Below are positions 48,515 to 56,519 of a stretch of DNA of 64,000 nt, in pieces (position 1 is the first letter of the stretch; every line of letters starts with the position of its first letter). The stretch is from the NCBI RefSeq assembly GCF_025147465.1, contig NZ_JALXOZ010000001.1, forward strand, positions 62,001 through 126,000. The letters run 5' to 3'. The DNA is from Dermabacter sp. p3-SID358 (GTDB taxonomy: Bacteria; Actinomycetota; Actinomycetes; Actinomycetales; Dermabacteraceae). The position numbers and the translations under genes are program-made. The notes below the pieces were generated by a model. It was not told the origin of the DNA. It saw nothing but the letters and a program-made list of their open reading frames with translations, and did no database searches.

Positions 48515-48548
48515 CCGGGCCGCGCCTTCTTGCGAAAGCACGGCCCGG
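48515..48548. terminator. Hairpin between convergent kinase-like and sucB genes
   Basis: CCGGGCCG and CGGCCCGG pair perfectly over an 18-base loop. T-runs are lacking on both sides, so it is probably a weak bidirectional terminator. Confidence 0.45.
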
Positions 48549-48570
48549 GCAGCTTCAAGGGGGGAATGCC

Positions 48571-50256
48571 TTAGAGGCCGAGATCCCCTTCGAATGCGCC
48601 ATCTTCGAGGCGCTTTTTCATGGTCGAGAGGAAACGAGCAGCGTCGCCGCCATCGACGAGGCGGTGATCGTAGCTGAGGAACAGGTACATCATCGAGCGA
48701 ATCCCGATCGTCTCGTTGCCGTCGGCATCCTTCACTACTGCCGGACGCTTCACGATCGTGCCGCAGCCGAGGATACCCACTTGCGGGTTCGGAACGATCG
48801 GCGTATCGAACAGTGCGCCGCCCGAACCGGTATTCGTGATCGTGAATGTTGCACCCTGGAGGTCGTCCGGGGTGAGCTTGTTGCCCTTCGCCTTGGCGCC
48901 GAGCTCACCAATCTGGCGGGCAAGGCCAGCGAGATTGAGATCGCCAGCGTTCTTGATGACCGGGACCACGAGACCGCGCTCGGTGTCCGCCGCCATGCCG
49001 ATGTTCTCCACACCGTGATACTTGATCATGTCGCCCGCGATCTCCGCATTGAGCTTCGGATGTGCCTTCAGCGCTTCGACAGCCGCCTGCATGATGAATG
49101 GGAGGAACGTGAGCTTCGCGCCCTCGCGTGCGAGGAAGTCGTTCTTCGCACGGCCGCGAAGAGCGGCGATGCGGGTCATATCGACCTCGACCGCAGTCGT
49201 GAGCTGAGCCTGAGTCTGGAGCGATTCGACCATGCGCGAAGCAACGATCTTGCGCAGGCGAGACATCTTCTCCTCGGTACCGCGCAGCGGCGACACCTCG
49301 ACCTTCGGGGCTTCCTTCTTCGCGGGAGCCGCAGCGGCCGGAGCCGGAGCAGCAGCGGGAGCAGGAGCCTCGGCTTTCTTCTTGGCCTCAATGGCCTCCT
49401 GCACGTCCTGCTTGCGGATACGACCACCGATGCCGGAGCCCTTGATCGAGCCGAGATCGATGCCGTTATCCGATGCGAGCTTTCGCACGATCGGGGTGAC
49501 GTAGGCTTGCGCGGTGCTGCTCGAGGAGACGGCTTCAGAAGCGGAAGCCGCGGGCGCTGCGCTCTCTTCGGCCTTAGGAGCAGCCTCGGCTGGCTTTGCA
49601 GCGGGAGAGGAAGGTGCCGGGACCTCGCCAGCAGGGGCGCCCGAGCCGATCACGGCGATCGGAGCGCCGACCTCGGCCTCCTCATCCTCTTGCACGAGGA
49701 TCTTCTGGAGCGTGCCTGCGATAGGCGAGGGAACCTCGGTGTCGACCTTGTCGGTCGAAACCTCGAGAAGCGGCTCATCGGCCTCGACCTCGTCGCCGAC
49801 TTCCTTGAGCCAGCGCACAACGGTGCCCGAATCAACGGACTCGCCAAGCGCGGGCATCTTCACTTCTTCACCTTCGGCGCTACCGGAGGTGCTCGACGAG
49901 TCAGCCGGCGCCTGGCTCTCGCCAACGGGAGCCTCCTGCGACGTCGAGGGGGCAACCGTCGGATCCGAGGCGAGGTTCTCGCCCTCGCTTGGCTCTGCGG
50001 AACCATTCTCGACACCCGAGCCGTCACCGACCACGGCGAGGTCGGCGCCGATCTCGGCGTCCTCATCTTCGTTTACGAGAATCTTCTCGAGAACGCCAGC
50101 TACGGGGGAGGGAACCTCGGTGTCGACCTTGTCGGTCGAAACCTCGAGAAGCGGCTCGTCAACGGCGATCTCCTCACCGACCTCTTTGAGCCAGCGGACT
50201 ACGGTGCCCTCGGTGACGGATTCACCGAGTGCGGGCATTTTGACGATTTCAGACAT
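48571..50256 (-). CDS. sucB: Dihydrolipoamide acyltransferase (E2), two lipoyl domains
   Basis: This 561-residue E2 is the core of the pyruvate and probably 2-oxoglutarate dehydrogenase complexes. It has two lipoyl domains, each with EVSTDKVDTEVPSP around the lipoylated lysine, separated by Pro/Ala/Ser-rich linkers. An E1/E3-binding domain follows (VTPIVRKLASDNGIDL). The catalytic domain ends with LSYDHRLVDGGDAARFL, carrying the active-site histidine. In Actinomycetota one such E2 often serves AceE. lpd lies 18 bases upstream. Confidence 0.94.
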   Translation of the reverse strand: MSEIVKMPALGESVTEGTVVRWLKEVGEEIAVDEPLLEVSTDKVDTEVPSPVAGVLEKILVNEDEDAEIGADLAVVGDGSGVENGSAEPSEGENLASDPTVAPSTSQEAPVGESQAPADSSSTSGSAEGEEVKMPALGESVDSGTVVRWLKEVGDEVEADEPLLEVSTDKVDTEVPSPIAGTLQKILVQEDEEAEVGAPIAVIGSGAPAGEVPAPSSPAAKPAEAAPKAEESAAPAASASEAVSSSSTAQAYVTPIVRKLASDNGIDLGSIKGSGIGGRIRKQDVQEAIEAKKKAEAPAPAAAPAPAAAAPAKKEAPKVEVSPLRGTEEKMSRLRKIVASRMVESLQTQAQLTTAVEVDMTRIAALRGRAKNDFLAREGAKLTFLPFIMQAAVEALKAHPKLNAEIAGDMIKYHGVENIGMAADTERGLVVPVIKNAGDLNLAGLARQIGELGAKAKGNKLTPDDLQGATFTITNTGSGGALFDTPIVPNPQVGILGCGTIVKRPAVVKDADGNETIGIRSMMYLFLSYDHRLVDGGDAARFLSTMKKRLEDGAFEGDLGL

Positions 50257-50274
50257 GTGAATATCTCCTCGTGA

Positions 50275-51684
50275 TCAGGCGTGGGCGTGGAGGGGCTTGC
50301 CAGCGAGAGCGAGTGCAGCCTCGCCCATCGCCTCGTTCTGGGTGGGGTGGGCGTGGATGAGCGAAGCAACATCCTCGGGCTCCGCCTCCCAGTTGACGAT
50401 GAGCTGCGCCTCGCCGATCTGCTCCGAAAGGCGTGCACCGATCATGTGGACACCGACGATGGGGCCGTTCTTCTCGCGCACAAGCTTGATGAAGCCTTGA
50501 GTGCCGAGAATTTGCGACTTGCCGTTACCGCCGAGGTTGTAGTCGTATGTGGCGACGTTGTCGTCGCCGAACTTCTCCTTGGCCTGCTTCTCCGTGAGGC
50601 CAACCGAGCCGATGTTCGGTTCGCAGTAGGTCACGCGCGGAATGCCCGACTCATCAATGGGCTGGGGGCTCAAGCCCGCAATCTGCTCAGCCACGAAAAT
50701 GCCCTGCTGGAAGCCACGGTGAGCAAGCTGGAGGCCCGGAACGATATCGCCAACGGCATAGATTCCGGGAACATTCGTTTCAAGGGTTTCCTTGTTCGCG
50801 AGTACGAAACCGCGATCCATGTCGATGCCTTGCTCTTCGTAACCGAGGCCCTGGGTCTGCGGGCCGCGGCCGACAGCGACGAGGAGGTAATCACCCTCGT
50901 AGGTGTCGCCGTTCGCGAGAGTGACCTTGACGCCAGTTTCAGTCTGCTCCGCCTTCTCGAAGAACACACCGAGCGAGTAGGCGATCTTGCGCTTCTTGAA
51001 AGCGCGCTCGAGGTTCTTTGAAATTGCTTCGTCCTCGTTTGCGACGAGATGGGGCAGGCCCTCGATGATCGTGACGGACTCAGCGCCGAGCGACTTCCAC
51101 ACGGAAGCGAACTCTACGCCGATCACGCCGCCACCAAGAATGATGGGGTTCTTCGGTACTTCAGGAAGCTGGAGCGCCACCTCGGAGTCGATAATGCGGC
51201 CGCCAAGCTCGAGACCGGGAAGAGTCTTCGAGAACGAACCCGAGGCGAGGATGATGTTCTCGCCCGTGAGGGTCTGCTTCGAGCCGTCCTCAGCCTCAAC
51301 CTCGACCGTGTTTTTGCCCGTGAGTCGACCGAAACCGTTCACGAGGGTTGCGCCGGACGAGCCCACAAGTCCCTGGAGGCCCTTGTAGAGGCGGCCGATC
51401 ACCTTGTTCTTGAAATCGAGCATCTTTTCGGTGTTAACCGCGGAGGTCGTCATCTCGATGCCGACAGCCTTGGCTTCAGCCGGGGTGTCGGCAATCTCGC
51501 CCACGTGAAGCAGCGCCTTCGTGGGCACGCAGCCGCGGTGAAGGCAAGTGCCGCCAAGCTTGTCCTTTTCGACGAGGGCAACGCTCTTGCCGAGCTGGGT
51601 GGCGCGCAGCGCGGCCGCGTAGCCGCCGCTGCCACCTCCCAGAATCACGATGTCGAACTTCTGGTCTGTGGAGGTATCCGCCAC
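50275..51684 (-). CDS. lpd: Dihydrolipoyl dehydrogenase (E3)
   Basis: Lpd reoxidises dihydrolipoyl groups with NAD+. The 469-residue flavoprotein has the FAD motif DIVILGGGSGGYAAALRA, the redox pair in GGTCLHRGCVPTKA, the NAD motif IILGGGVIGVEFAS, and the C-terminal base in HAHPTQNEA. The GTG start is preceded by GGGAG. A GATAAT -10 candidate on the minus strand (51779-51774) would give a leader of about 80 bases. Confidence 0.96.
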   Translation of the reverse strand: MADTSTDQKFDIVILGGGSGGYAAALRATQLGKSVALVEKDKLGGTCLHRGCVPTKALLHVGEIADTPAEAKAVGIEMTTSAVNTEKMLDFKNKVIGRLYKGLQGLVGSSGATLVNGFGRLTGKNTVEVEAEDGSKQTLTGENIILASGSFSKTLPGLELGGRIIDSEVALQLPEVPKNPIILGGGVIGVEFASVWKSLGAESVTIIEGLPHLVANEDEAISKNLERAFKKRKIAYSLGVFFEKAEQTETGVKVTLANGDTYEGDYLLVAVGRGPQTQGLGYEEQGIDMDRGFVLANKETLETNVPGIYAVGDIVPGLQLAHRGFQQGIFVAEQIAGLSPQPIDESGIPRVTYCEPNIGSVGLTEKQAKEKFGDDNVATYDYNLGGNGKSQILGTQGFIKLVREKNGPIVGVHMIGARLSEQIGEAQLIVNWEAEPEDVASLIHAHPTQNEAMGEAALALAGKPLHAHA

Positions 51685-51831
51685 GTTCAGCTCCCTAACT
51701 GTTGAGGATTGGGGTCATGTCGCCGAAGGTCCCGGCCTCGAACGCAAAGCCAGCCGGTGCGGCATGCACGCCCATTATCGTAGGGGAATCGCCTGGACGT
51801 TGCCGTGGCTCGCGCAAGGCAAGCCATGAGC

Positions 51832-51880
51832 GTGAGAAAGCCCCCACCTCAGCCCGCGTAACAAAGGGGTGAAGTGGGGG
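51832..51880 (-). terminator. Terminator downstream of pepA
   Basis: CCCCCACCTCA (51841-51851) and TGAAGTGGGGG (51870-51880) form an 11-bp stem with one mismatch. On the minus strand it is followed by CTTTCTC, a modest pyrimidine tail. Confidence 0.55.
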
Positions 51881-51918
51881 ATTTCCGACGGTGCCCGCGC
51901 GACAATCGCGCAGAACTG

Positions 51919-53388
51919 TTACTTAGCGGCTTCGCGCTCAATCACCTCGACGAGTGTGCGCATGCTCATGCCAGTCCCACCGATGTTGTTGTAGCCGAAC
52001 GGCTTCTGGGTGAATGCAGGCCCCGCGATGTCCACGTGTGCCCACTTTGTCTCGCCGACGAACTCCTTGAGGAAGATGCCAGCGCTCAGCGCGCCACCGG
52101 GGCGCTCGCCGATGTTGCTGAGGTCGGCAACGCGGCCGTTGAGGCCCTCGCGGAGTTCCGCGGGGAAGGGCAACGGCCACATGGGTTCGCCCGCCGCCTT
52201 CGAGGCTTCCCACACCTCATCGCGCGCTTCATCGACACCCATGACGCCCGCGGTGCGGTTACCGAGGGCGACGATCGCGGCTCCAGTGAGCGTCGCAACG
52301 TCAACGAGAAGATCGGGCTCGAGCGCTGAAGCGTCGACGAGGGCATCCGCCATGACCATGCGGCCCTCGGCATCGGTGTTGAGCACCTCGACGCTCTTGC
52401 CGTTGCGCATCGTGACAACGTCGCCGGGGCGCTGCGCACCGCCTCCGGGGAGGTTTTCCGCGAGCGCCAGGAAAGTCGTGACCTTCACGTCGAGCTCGAG
52501 TGCAGCGGCAGTGATGGTTGCCGCGAGAACGGTGGCCGCGCCGCCCATATCCATTGTCATCTCGTCCATGCCGGCGCCGGGCTTGAGTGAGATGCCGCCC
52601 GAATCGAACGTGATGCCCTTACCCACGAAGGCCACGTGGCGCTTCGCTCGTTTCGGCGCGTACGTGAGCTTGACGAGACGCGGCGGGCGGGTCGAGCCCT
52701 GGCCAACGCCCACGATGCCGCCGTAGCCGCCGTCGGCGAGGGCTTTTTCATCGAGGACCTCGACGCTCACGGGGAGCTTCTTCGTGAGTTCCTTTGCGCG
52801 GTCCGCAAAGGACTCGGGGTAGAGGAGGTTGGGTGGAGTATTGACCAGGTCGCGAACGATGTGAACGCCCTGCGCGATCGTCTCGGCTCGATTGGCGACT
52901 GGTTCGAGTGCCTTGAGTTCCTTTTTATCCGTGACTGCAAGGACGATTTCTTCGACGGGCTTGTGCTCGTCCTTAACATCGCTCTTGTAAGAAACATAGG
53001 CGTAGGCGCCCAAAGCCGCACCTTCGAGGGCCGCGGCGATATGGGTTTCTGAAGCGGCCGGGAAGGCGAGCGCAATGCTCTTGTGTCCGGTGAGGCTACG
53101 GGAGGCGGAGCCGAAGGCGTAGCGCACGTCTTCGCAGGTGACGTCTTCGAGTGCCTCTGCCCCAAGGCCGACACCCACGATTGCGCGGGCCTTGTAGCCG
53201 GAAGGAGCGGGAATGGTGGTGAGCGCGCCCTTAGCGCCGTCTGCCTTGACCGCGGCGAAGCATTCTTCGAGCGAGGGCAAACCCGCGGGCGTCGCCGGGG
53301 CGGAGTCTTTGCCCTTAAGGAGGGGGACCACGAGCACATCGGTCGTGATCGAATCAACGTTGCTGATGCTCAGAGTTATATGTGCCAT
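51919..53388 (-). CDS. pepA: Leucyl aminopeptidase
   Basis: PepA is a dinuclear-metal M17 aminopeptidase. The 489-residue protein has VGKGITFDSGGISLKPG and the NTDAEGRMVMADAL signature with metal and catalytic residues. TACGAT on the minus strand lies six bases before the ATG, and there is no ribosome site, so it is probably leaderless. Confidence 0.95.
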   Translation of the reverse strand: MAHITLSISNVDSITTDVLVVPLLKGKDSAPATPAGLPSLEECFAAVKADGAKGALTTIPAPSGYKARAIVGVGLGAEALEDVTCEDVRYAFGSASRSLTGHKSIALAFPAASETHIAAALEGAALGAYAYVSYKSDVKDEHKPVEEIVLAVTDKKELKALEPVANRAETIAQGVHIVRDLVNTPPNLLYPESFADRAKELTKKLPVSVEVLDEKALADGGYGGIVGVGQGSTRPPRLVKLTYAPKRAKRHVAFVGKGITFDSGGISLKPGAGMDEMTMDMGGAATVLAATITAAALELDVKVTTFLALAENLPGGGAQRPGDVVTMRNGKSVEVLNTDAEGRMVMADALVDASALEPDLLVDVATLTGAAIVALGNRTAGVMGVDEARDEVWEASKAAGEPMWPLPFPAELREGLNGRVADLSNIGERPGGALSAGIFLKEFVGETKWAHVDIAGPAFTQKPFGYNNIGGTGMSMRTLVEVIEREAAK

Positions 53389-53394
53389 GCGCTT

Positions 53395-53400
53395 ATCGTA
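53395..53400 (-). promoter_or_regulatory. Putative -10 box of leaderless pepA
   Basis: TACGAT on the minus strand is followed by AAGCGC and then the ATG. The -35 region is weak. Confidence 0.4.
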
Positions 53401-53435
53401 GGGGAGTCATTCGAATTTGAGGTGGGAGCGGGCAC

Positions 53436-53783
53436 ATGCTGGTCGTTTTGTACGTCGTTGCGGCTTTCGTCGCCGCGCTTGGCGCGCTTTACATGATCAA
53501 AGACCTCCCCGCGGATCTCGTACTCATGGGAGCCTCTCTTTTTCTCGCACTCGTGTGGCTCATTGGAGCTCTCGCGTGGCTCCTCGCCCCTGTTGGGCCC
53601 GCCGATGCCGTGATTTTTTGGGGCTATGTCGCGACCGCCGTCGCACTGCCGATTGCGGGCGTGTACATCTCCTTCCTTGAGAGAACCAAGTGGGGCTCCT
53701 TGGCGATCGCCGCGATTGCGCTCACATGCGTGTTTCTCGCTTACCGTCTTCCTCAGATTTGGCCAGAGGGGTTTGCAAAGTGA
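53436..53783 (+). CDS. Small integral membrane protein
   Basis: The 115-residue protein is almost wholly hydrophobic, with four predicted membrane helices and no recognised motif. GGGAG lies upstream of the ATG. It is divergent from pepA and overlaps the next membrane-protein gene by four bases (GTGA), so the two are coupled and may form a complex. Family unknown to me. Confidence 0.65.
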   Translation: MLVVLYVVAAFVAALGALYMIKDLPADLVLMGASLFLALVWLIGALAWLLAPVGPADAVIFWGYVATAVALPIAGVYISFLERTKWGSLAIAAIALTCVFLAYRLPQIWPEGFAK

Positions 53784-54223
53784 CGCGTCCACAATCGAGA
53801 ATCGAGCCCGACGCACAAAACGTCTCCCGTGGCTTTCGCACCGCCCTCTTCGTGGTCTACGGCGTGTTCGCTGTATCTGCCACGGCCCGGGCGCTTGTGC
53901 AATCGATCCGCAATTTTTCGGAAGCTCCGCTCGCCTTTTCCCTGAGCATTTTTGCGGCCCTTACCTACGTTGCAATCGCTGTGCTGCTCATGAAGAAGGT
54001 CCCCCACTGGACCGCGATTGTGAGCCTCGTCGGTGTCGAACTCGTGGGTGTGCTTGGCGTTGGCCTATTGAGCTATGTCAAGCCCGAGTGGTTTCCGAAG
54101 GCCACCGTGTGGTCGCATTTTGGTGAGGGATACGGGTACGTTCCGCTCGTGCTGCCGCTCGTGGCGGGCATCTCTGTTCTCGTCGCTCGCCACAGGGAAT
54201 CGCGCCGCGCCTCGTTACCCTAG
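53780..54223 (+). CDS. Membrane protein, partner of the preceding gene
   Basis: The 147-residue protein has a polar N-terminus with several arginines and then four hydrophobic helices, ending with a basic tail. An aromatic, charged loop (KPEWFPKATVWSHFGEGYGY) sits between helices 3 and 4. It begins at a GTG overlapping the upstream stop and ends five bases before rarA. I do not recognise the family. Confidence 0.65.
   Translation: MTRPQSRIEPDAQNVSRGFRTALFVVYGVFAVSATARALVQSIRNFSEAPLAFSLSIFAALTYVAIAVLLMKKVPHWTAIVSLVGVELVGVLGVGLLSYVKPEWFPKATVWSHFGEGYGYVPLVLPLVAGISVLVARHRESRRASLP
54216..54221 (+). promoter_or_regulatory. Putative -10 box of leaderless rarA
   Basis: TACCCT lies six bases before the GTG start of rarA, inside the end of the preceding gene. 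A good -35 box is not seen. Confidence 0.35.
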
Positions 54224-54227
54224 AGAC

Positions 54228-55616
54228 GTGGACGACGATCTCTTTTCCCTCAAACCCGACGCCGAGGCGCCCAAAACTCTTGCGGACCGCAACGTCGATC
54301 ATCGCGCTCCTCTCGCGGCGCGAATGCGGCCTCGCTCTCTCGAAGAGATCGTTGGTCAGAAAAACGCCCTGGCTGACGGCTCGCCGCTGTTTCGACTCGT
54401 GGGAGAGGATGATTCGCACACGGCGCCGAGTTCGATCATCTTGTGGGGCCCGCCCGGGACAGGGAAAACGACTATTGCCTACGCCGTCGCTCGCGAAGGC
54501 GATCGTGAATTCGTGGAAGTTTCCGCCGTTCTCGCGGGGGTCAAGGACATTCGCGCCGTGGTCGATGCCGCGCGTTCGCGCCTACGCACGACCGGCCGTG
54601 AGACGATCCTTTTCGTTGACGAGGTGCATCGGTTCAATAAGTCACAGCAGGACGCGCTTTTGCCGTCGGTCGAAAATCGCTGGGTGACACTGGTTGCCGC
54701 GACTACCGAGAATCCATACTTTTCGATCATCACGCCTCTCATTTCCCGCTCGATTGTGCTGACACTCGATTCACTCGGGGCTGACGAGATCGATGCGCTG
54801 ATCACACGCGCGCTGACCGAGGAACGAGGCCTTGGCGGATCGGTTGACCTCGATGATGACGCGCGCGAGGCTCTCGTGCGCCTGAGCGGCGGCGACGCCC
54901 GCAAGGCGCTCACGGCTCTTGAAGCGGCAGCGGCGTCGGCGCTCAAATCTCCGAAACGGCGCATTACCGGCGACATCCTCGCTCATGCGATTAACCGCTC
55001 GATGCTTACTTACGACCGCGAGGGCGATCAGCACTATGACGTTGTGAGTGCGTTTATAAAATCGATGCGGGGGAGTGATCCCGATGCGGCCCTGCATTAC
55101 CTCGCGCGCATGATCGAATCGGGCGAAGATCCGCGCTTCATCGCGCGCCGCGTGGTCATTGCCGCGAGCGAAGAGGTGGGCATGGCTGACCCCACCGCGC
55201 TCCAGGTTGCTGTTGCCGCGATGCAAGCCGTACAGATGATCGGGATGCCCGAGGGGCGAATTCCTCTCGCCCAAGCGGTTGTACATATCGCGACAGCCCC
55301 GAAGTCAAACGCGAGCTACATGGGGATTAACCGCGCGATCGAGGATGTGCGGCACGGCAAGGGGCGTTCAGTGCCCGCACATTTACGCGACGGCCACTAC
55401 AAGGGAGCGGAGAAGCTCGGGCACGGCGTGGGGTATGTGTATGCACACGATGAGCCTCGCGGCGTGGCGCGCCAGCAGTACGCCCCAGACGACCTCGTTG
55501 GAGTTGACTACTACGAGCCCACAGATCGCGGATTCGAAGGGCGCGTGAAGAGTTCGCTCGCGATTCTGCGCTCGCTCACGAGGGGAGCAGATGGACCCCA
55601 GGGGGCCGACGGTTGA
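54228..55616 (+). CDS. rarA: Replication-associated recombination protein A (MgsA)
   Basis: RarA is an AAA+ ATPase that acts at stalled replication forks and is related to clamp loaders. The 462-residue protein has Walker A GPPGTGKT at 74-81, Walker B ETILFVDEVHRF, and sensor region ATTENPYFSI. The C-terminal MgsA part contains MIESGEDPRFIARRVVIAASEEVGMADP (in pieces). The GTG at 54228 fits the family start and lacks a ribosome site. Confidence 0.94.
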   Translation: MDDDLFSLKPDAEAPKTLADRNVDHRAPLAARMRPRSLEEIVGQKNALADGSPLFRLVGEDDSHTAPSSIILWGPPGTGKTTIAYAVAREGDREFVEVSAVLAGVKDIRAVVDAARSRLRTTGRETILFVDEVHRFNKSQQDALLPSVENRWVTLVAATTENPYFSIITPLISRSIVLTLDSLGADEIDALITRALTEERGLGGSVDLDDDAREALVRLSGGDARKALTALEAAAASALKSPKRRITGDILAHAINRSMLTYDREGDQHYDVVSAFIKSMRGSDPDAALHYLARMIESGEDPRFIARRVVIAASEEVGMADPTALQVAVAAMQAVQMIGMPEGRIPLAQAVVHIATAPKSNASYMGINRAIEDVRHGKGRSVPAHLRDGHYKGAEKLGHGVGYVYAHDEPRGVARQQYAPDDLVGVDYYEPTDRGFEGRVKSSLAILRSLTRGADGPQGADG

Positions 55617-55668
55617 GGTGCGGTGAGCGATCCCACAGCGGTACGGCCCACTCAAGCCCTCGAAACGC

Positions 55669-55697
55669 TTGAGGCAGGCGATTGGGCACGGTAAAGT
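55669..55697 (+). promoter_or_regulatory. rpsD promoter
   Basis: TTGAGG (55669-55674) and TAAAGT (55692-55697) are separated by exactly 17 bases. The predicted start near 55704 gives a leader of about 54 bases before rpsD. Confidence 0.65.
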
Positions 55698-55757
55698 TTT
55701 GCGCTGAATCCGCGGCTGCCAAACTGGATTCATCGCATCGAAATTGAGGTAACCTAC

Positions 55758-56381
55758 GTGACCAACGTCACCAAAGCACGTCGTACCGCGCGCCTTTCGC
55801 GTGCGCTCGGTCTTGCGCTTACCCCGAAGGCCGTCAAGTACTTCGAGAAGCGCCCTTACCCGCCGGGCCAGCACGGTCGCGGCCGCCGTTCGAACTCGGA
55901 CTACGCGGTTCGTCTGACCGAGAAGCAGCGCCTGCGCGCTCAGTACCAGCTTCGCGAGAAGCAGCTTCACCGCGCCTACGTTGAGGCCAAGAAGCTTCCG
56001 GGTCTGACCGGTGAGTCGATGGTCGAGCTTCTCGAGACTCGTCTCGACGCTCTCGTCCTTCGCGCGGGCTTCGCTCGCACGATCCTTCAGGCTCGCCAGT
56101 TCGTCTCACACCGTCACATCCTCGTGGACGGCGAGATTGTCAACATCCCCTCGTACCGCGTGAAGCCCGGCCAGACCATCCAGGTCAAGCCGAAGTCGCA
56201 GACTCTTGAGGCTTTCGCGGATGCCGCCGAGGGTTCGAACTCCGATGTTCAGGCATCGGTTCCTTCGTACCTCTCGGTTCAGCTCGAGGAGCTCAAGGCT
56301 CAACTCGTCTCACGTCCGAAGCGTTCCGAGGTCCCCGTGACCTGTGACGTCGCGCTCGTCGTTGAGTACTACGCGCGCTGA
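55758..56381 (+). CDS. rpsD: 30S ribosomal protein S4
   Basis: S4 is a primary 16S-binding protein of the small subunit. The 207-residue protein has the N-terminal tail KARRTARLSRALGLAL and the S4 RNA-binding domain (LETRLDALVLRAGFARTILQARQFVSHRHILVDG, in pieces). It lacks zinc-binding cysteines, so it is the zinc-free type. The GTG start has GAGG upstream. Here rpsD stands alone, away from the alpha operon, with its own promoter and strong terminator. Confidence 0.96.
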   Translation: MTNVTKARRTARLSRALGLALTPKAVKYFEKRPYPPGQHGRGRRSNSDYAVRLTEKQRLRAQYQLREKQLHRAYVEAKKLPGLTGESMVELLETRLDALVLRAGFARTILQARQFVSHRHILVDGEIVNIPSYRVKPGQTIQVKPKSQTLEAFADAAEGSNSDVQASVPSYLSVQLEELKAQLVSRPKRSEVPVTCDVALVVEYYAR

Positions 56382-56419
56382 TTTCTTTATGAAGGAGGCC
56401 TCACGGCCTTCGTGTCAGG

Positions 56420-56468
56420 CGGCCCCGACCAGTACGAGAACGTACACTTGGTCGGGGCCGTTTGTTAT
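56420..56468 (+). terminator. Strong terminator after rpsD
   Basis: CGGCCCCGACCA and TGGTCGGGGCCG form a 12-bp perfect stem with an inner GTAC/GTAC extension, followed by TTTGTTATT. Confidence 0.9.
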
Positions 56469-56519
56469 TGAATGCCCAGCCCAGTCCGTGCCCGTGAGGG
56501 CTGAGGGAAGGAAGAATCC

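Noticed and set aside
56469-56519. T-box or other aminoacyl-tRNA sensing leader before alaS
   Set aside because: Only 51 bases separate the rpsD terminator from alaS, too few for a T-box, and no T-box core sequence is present.
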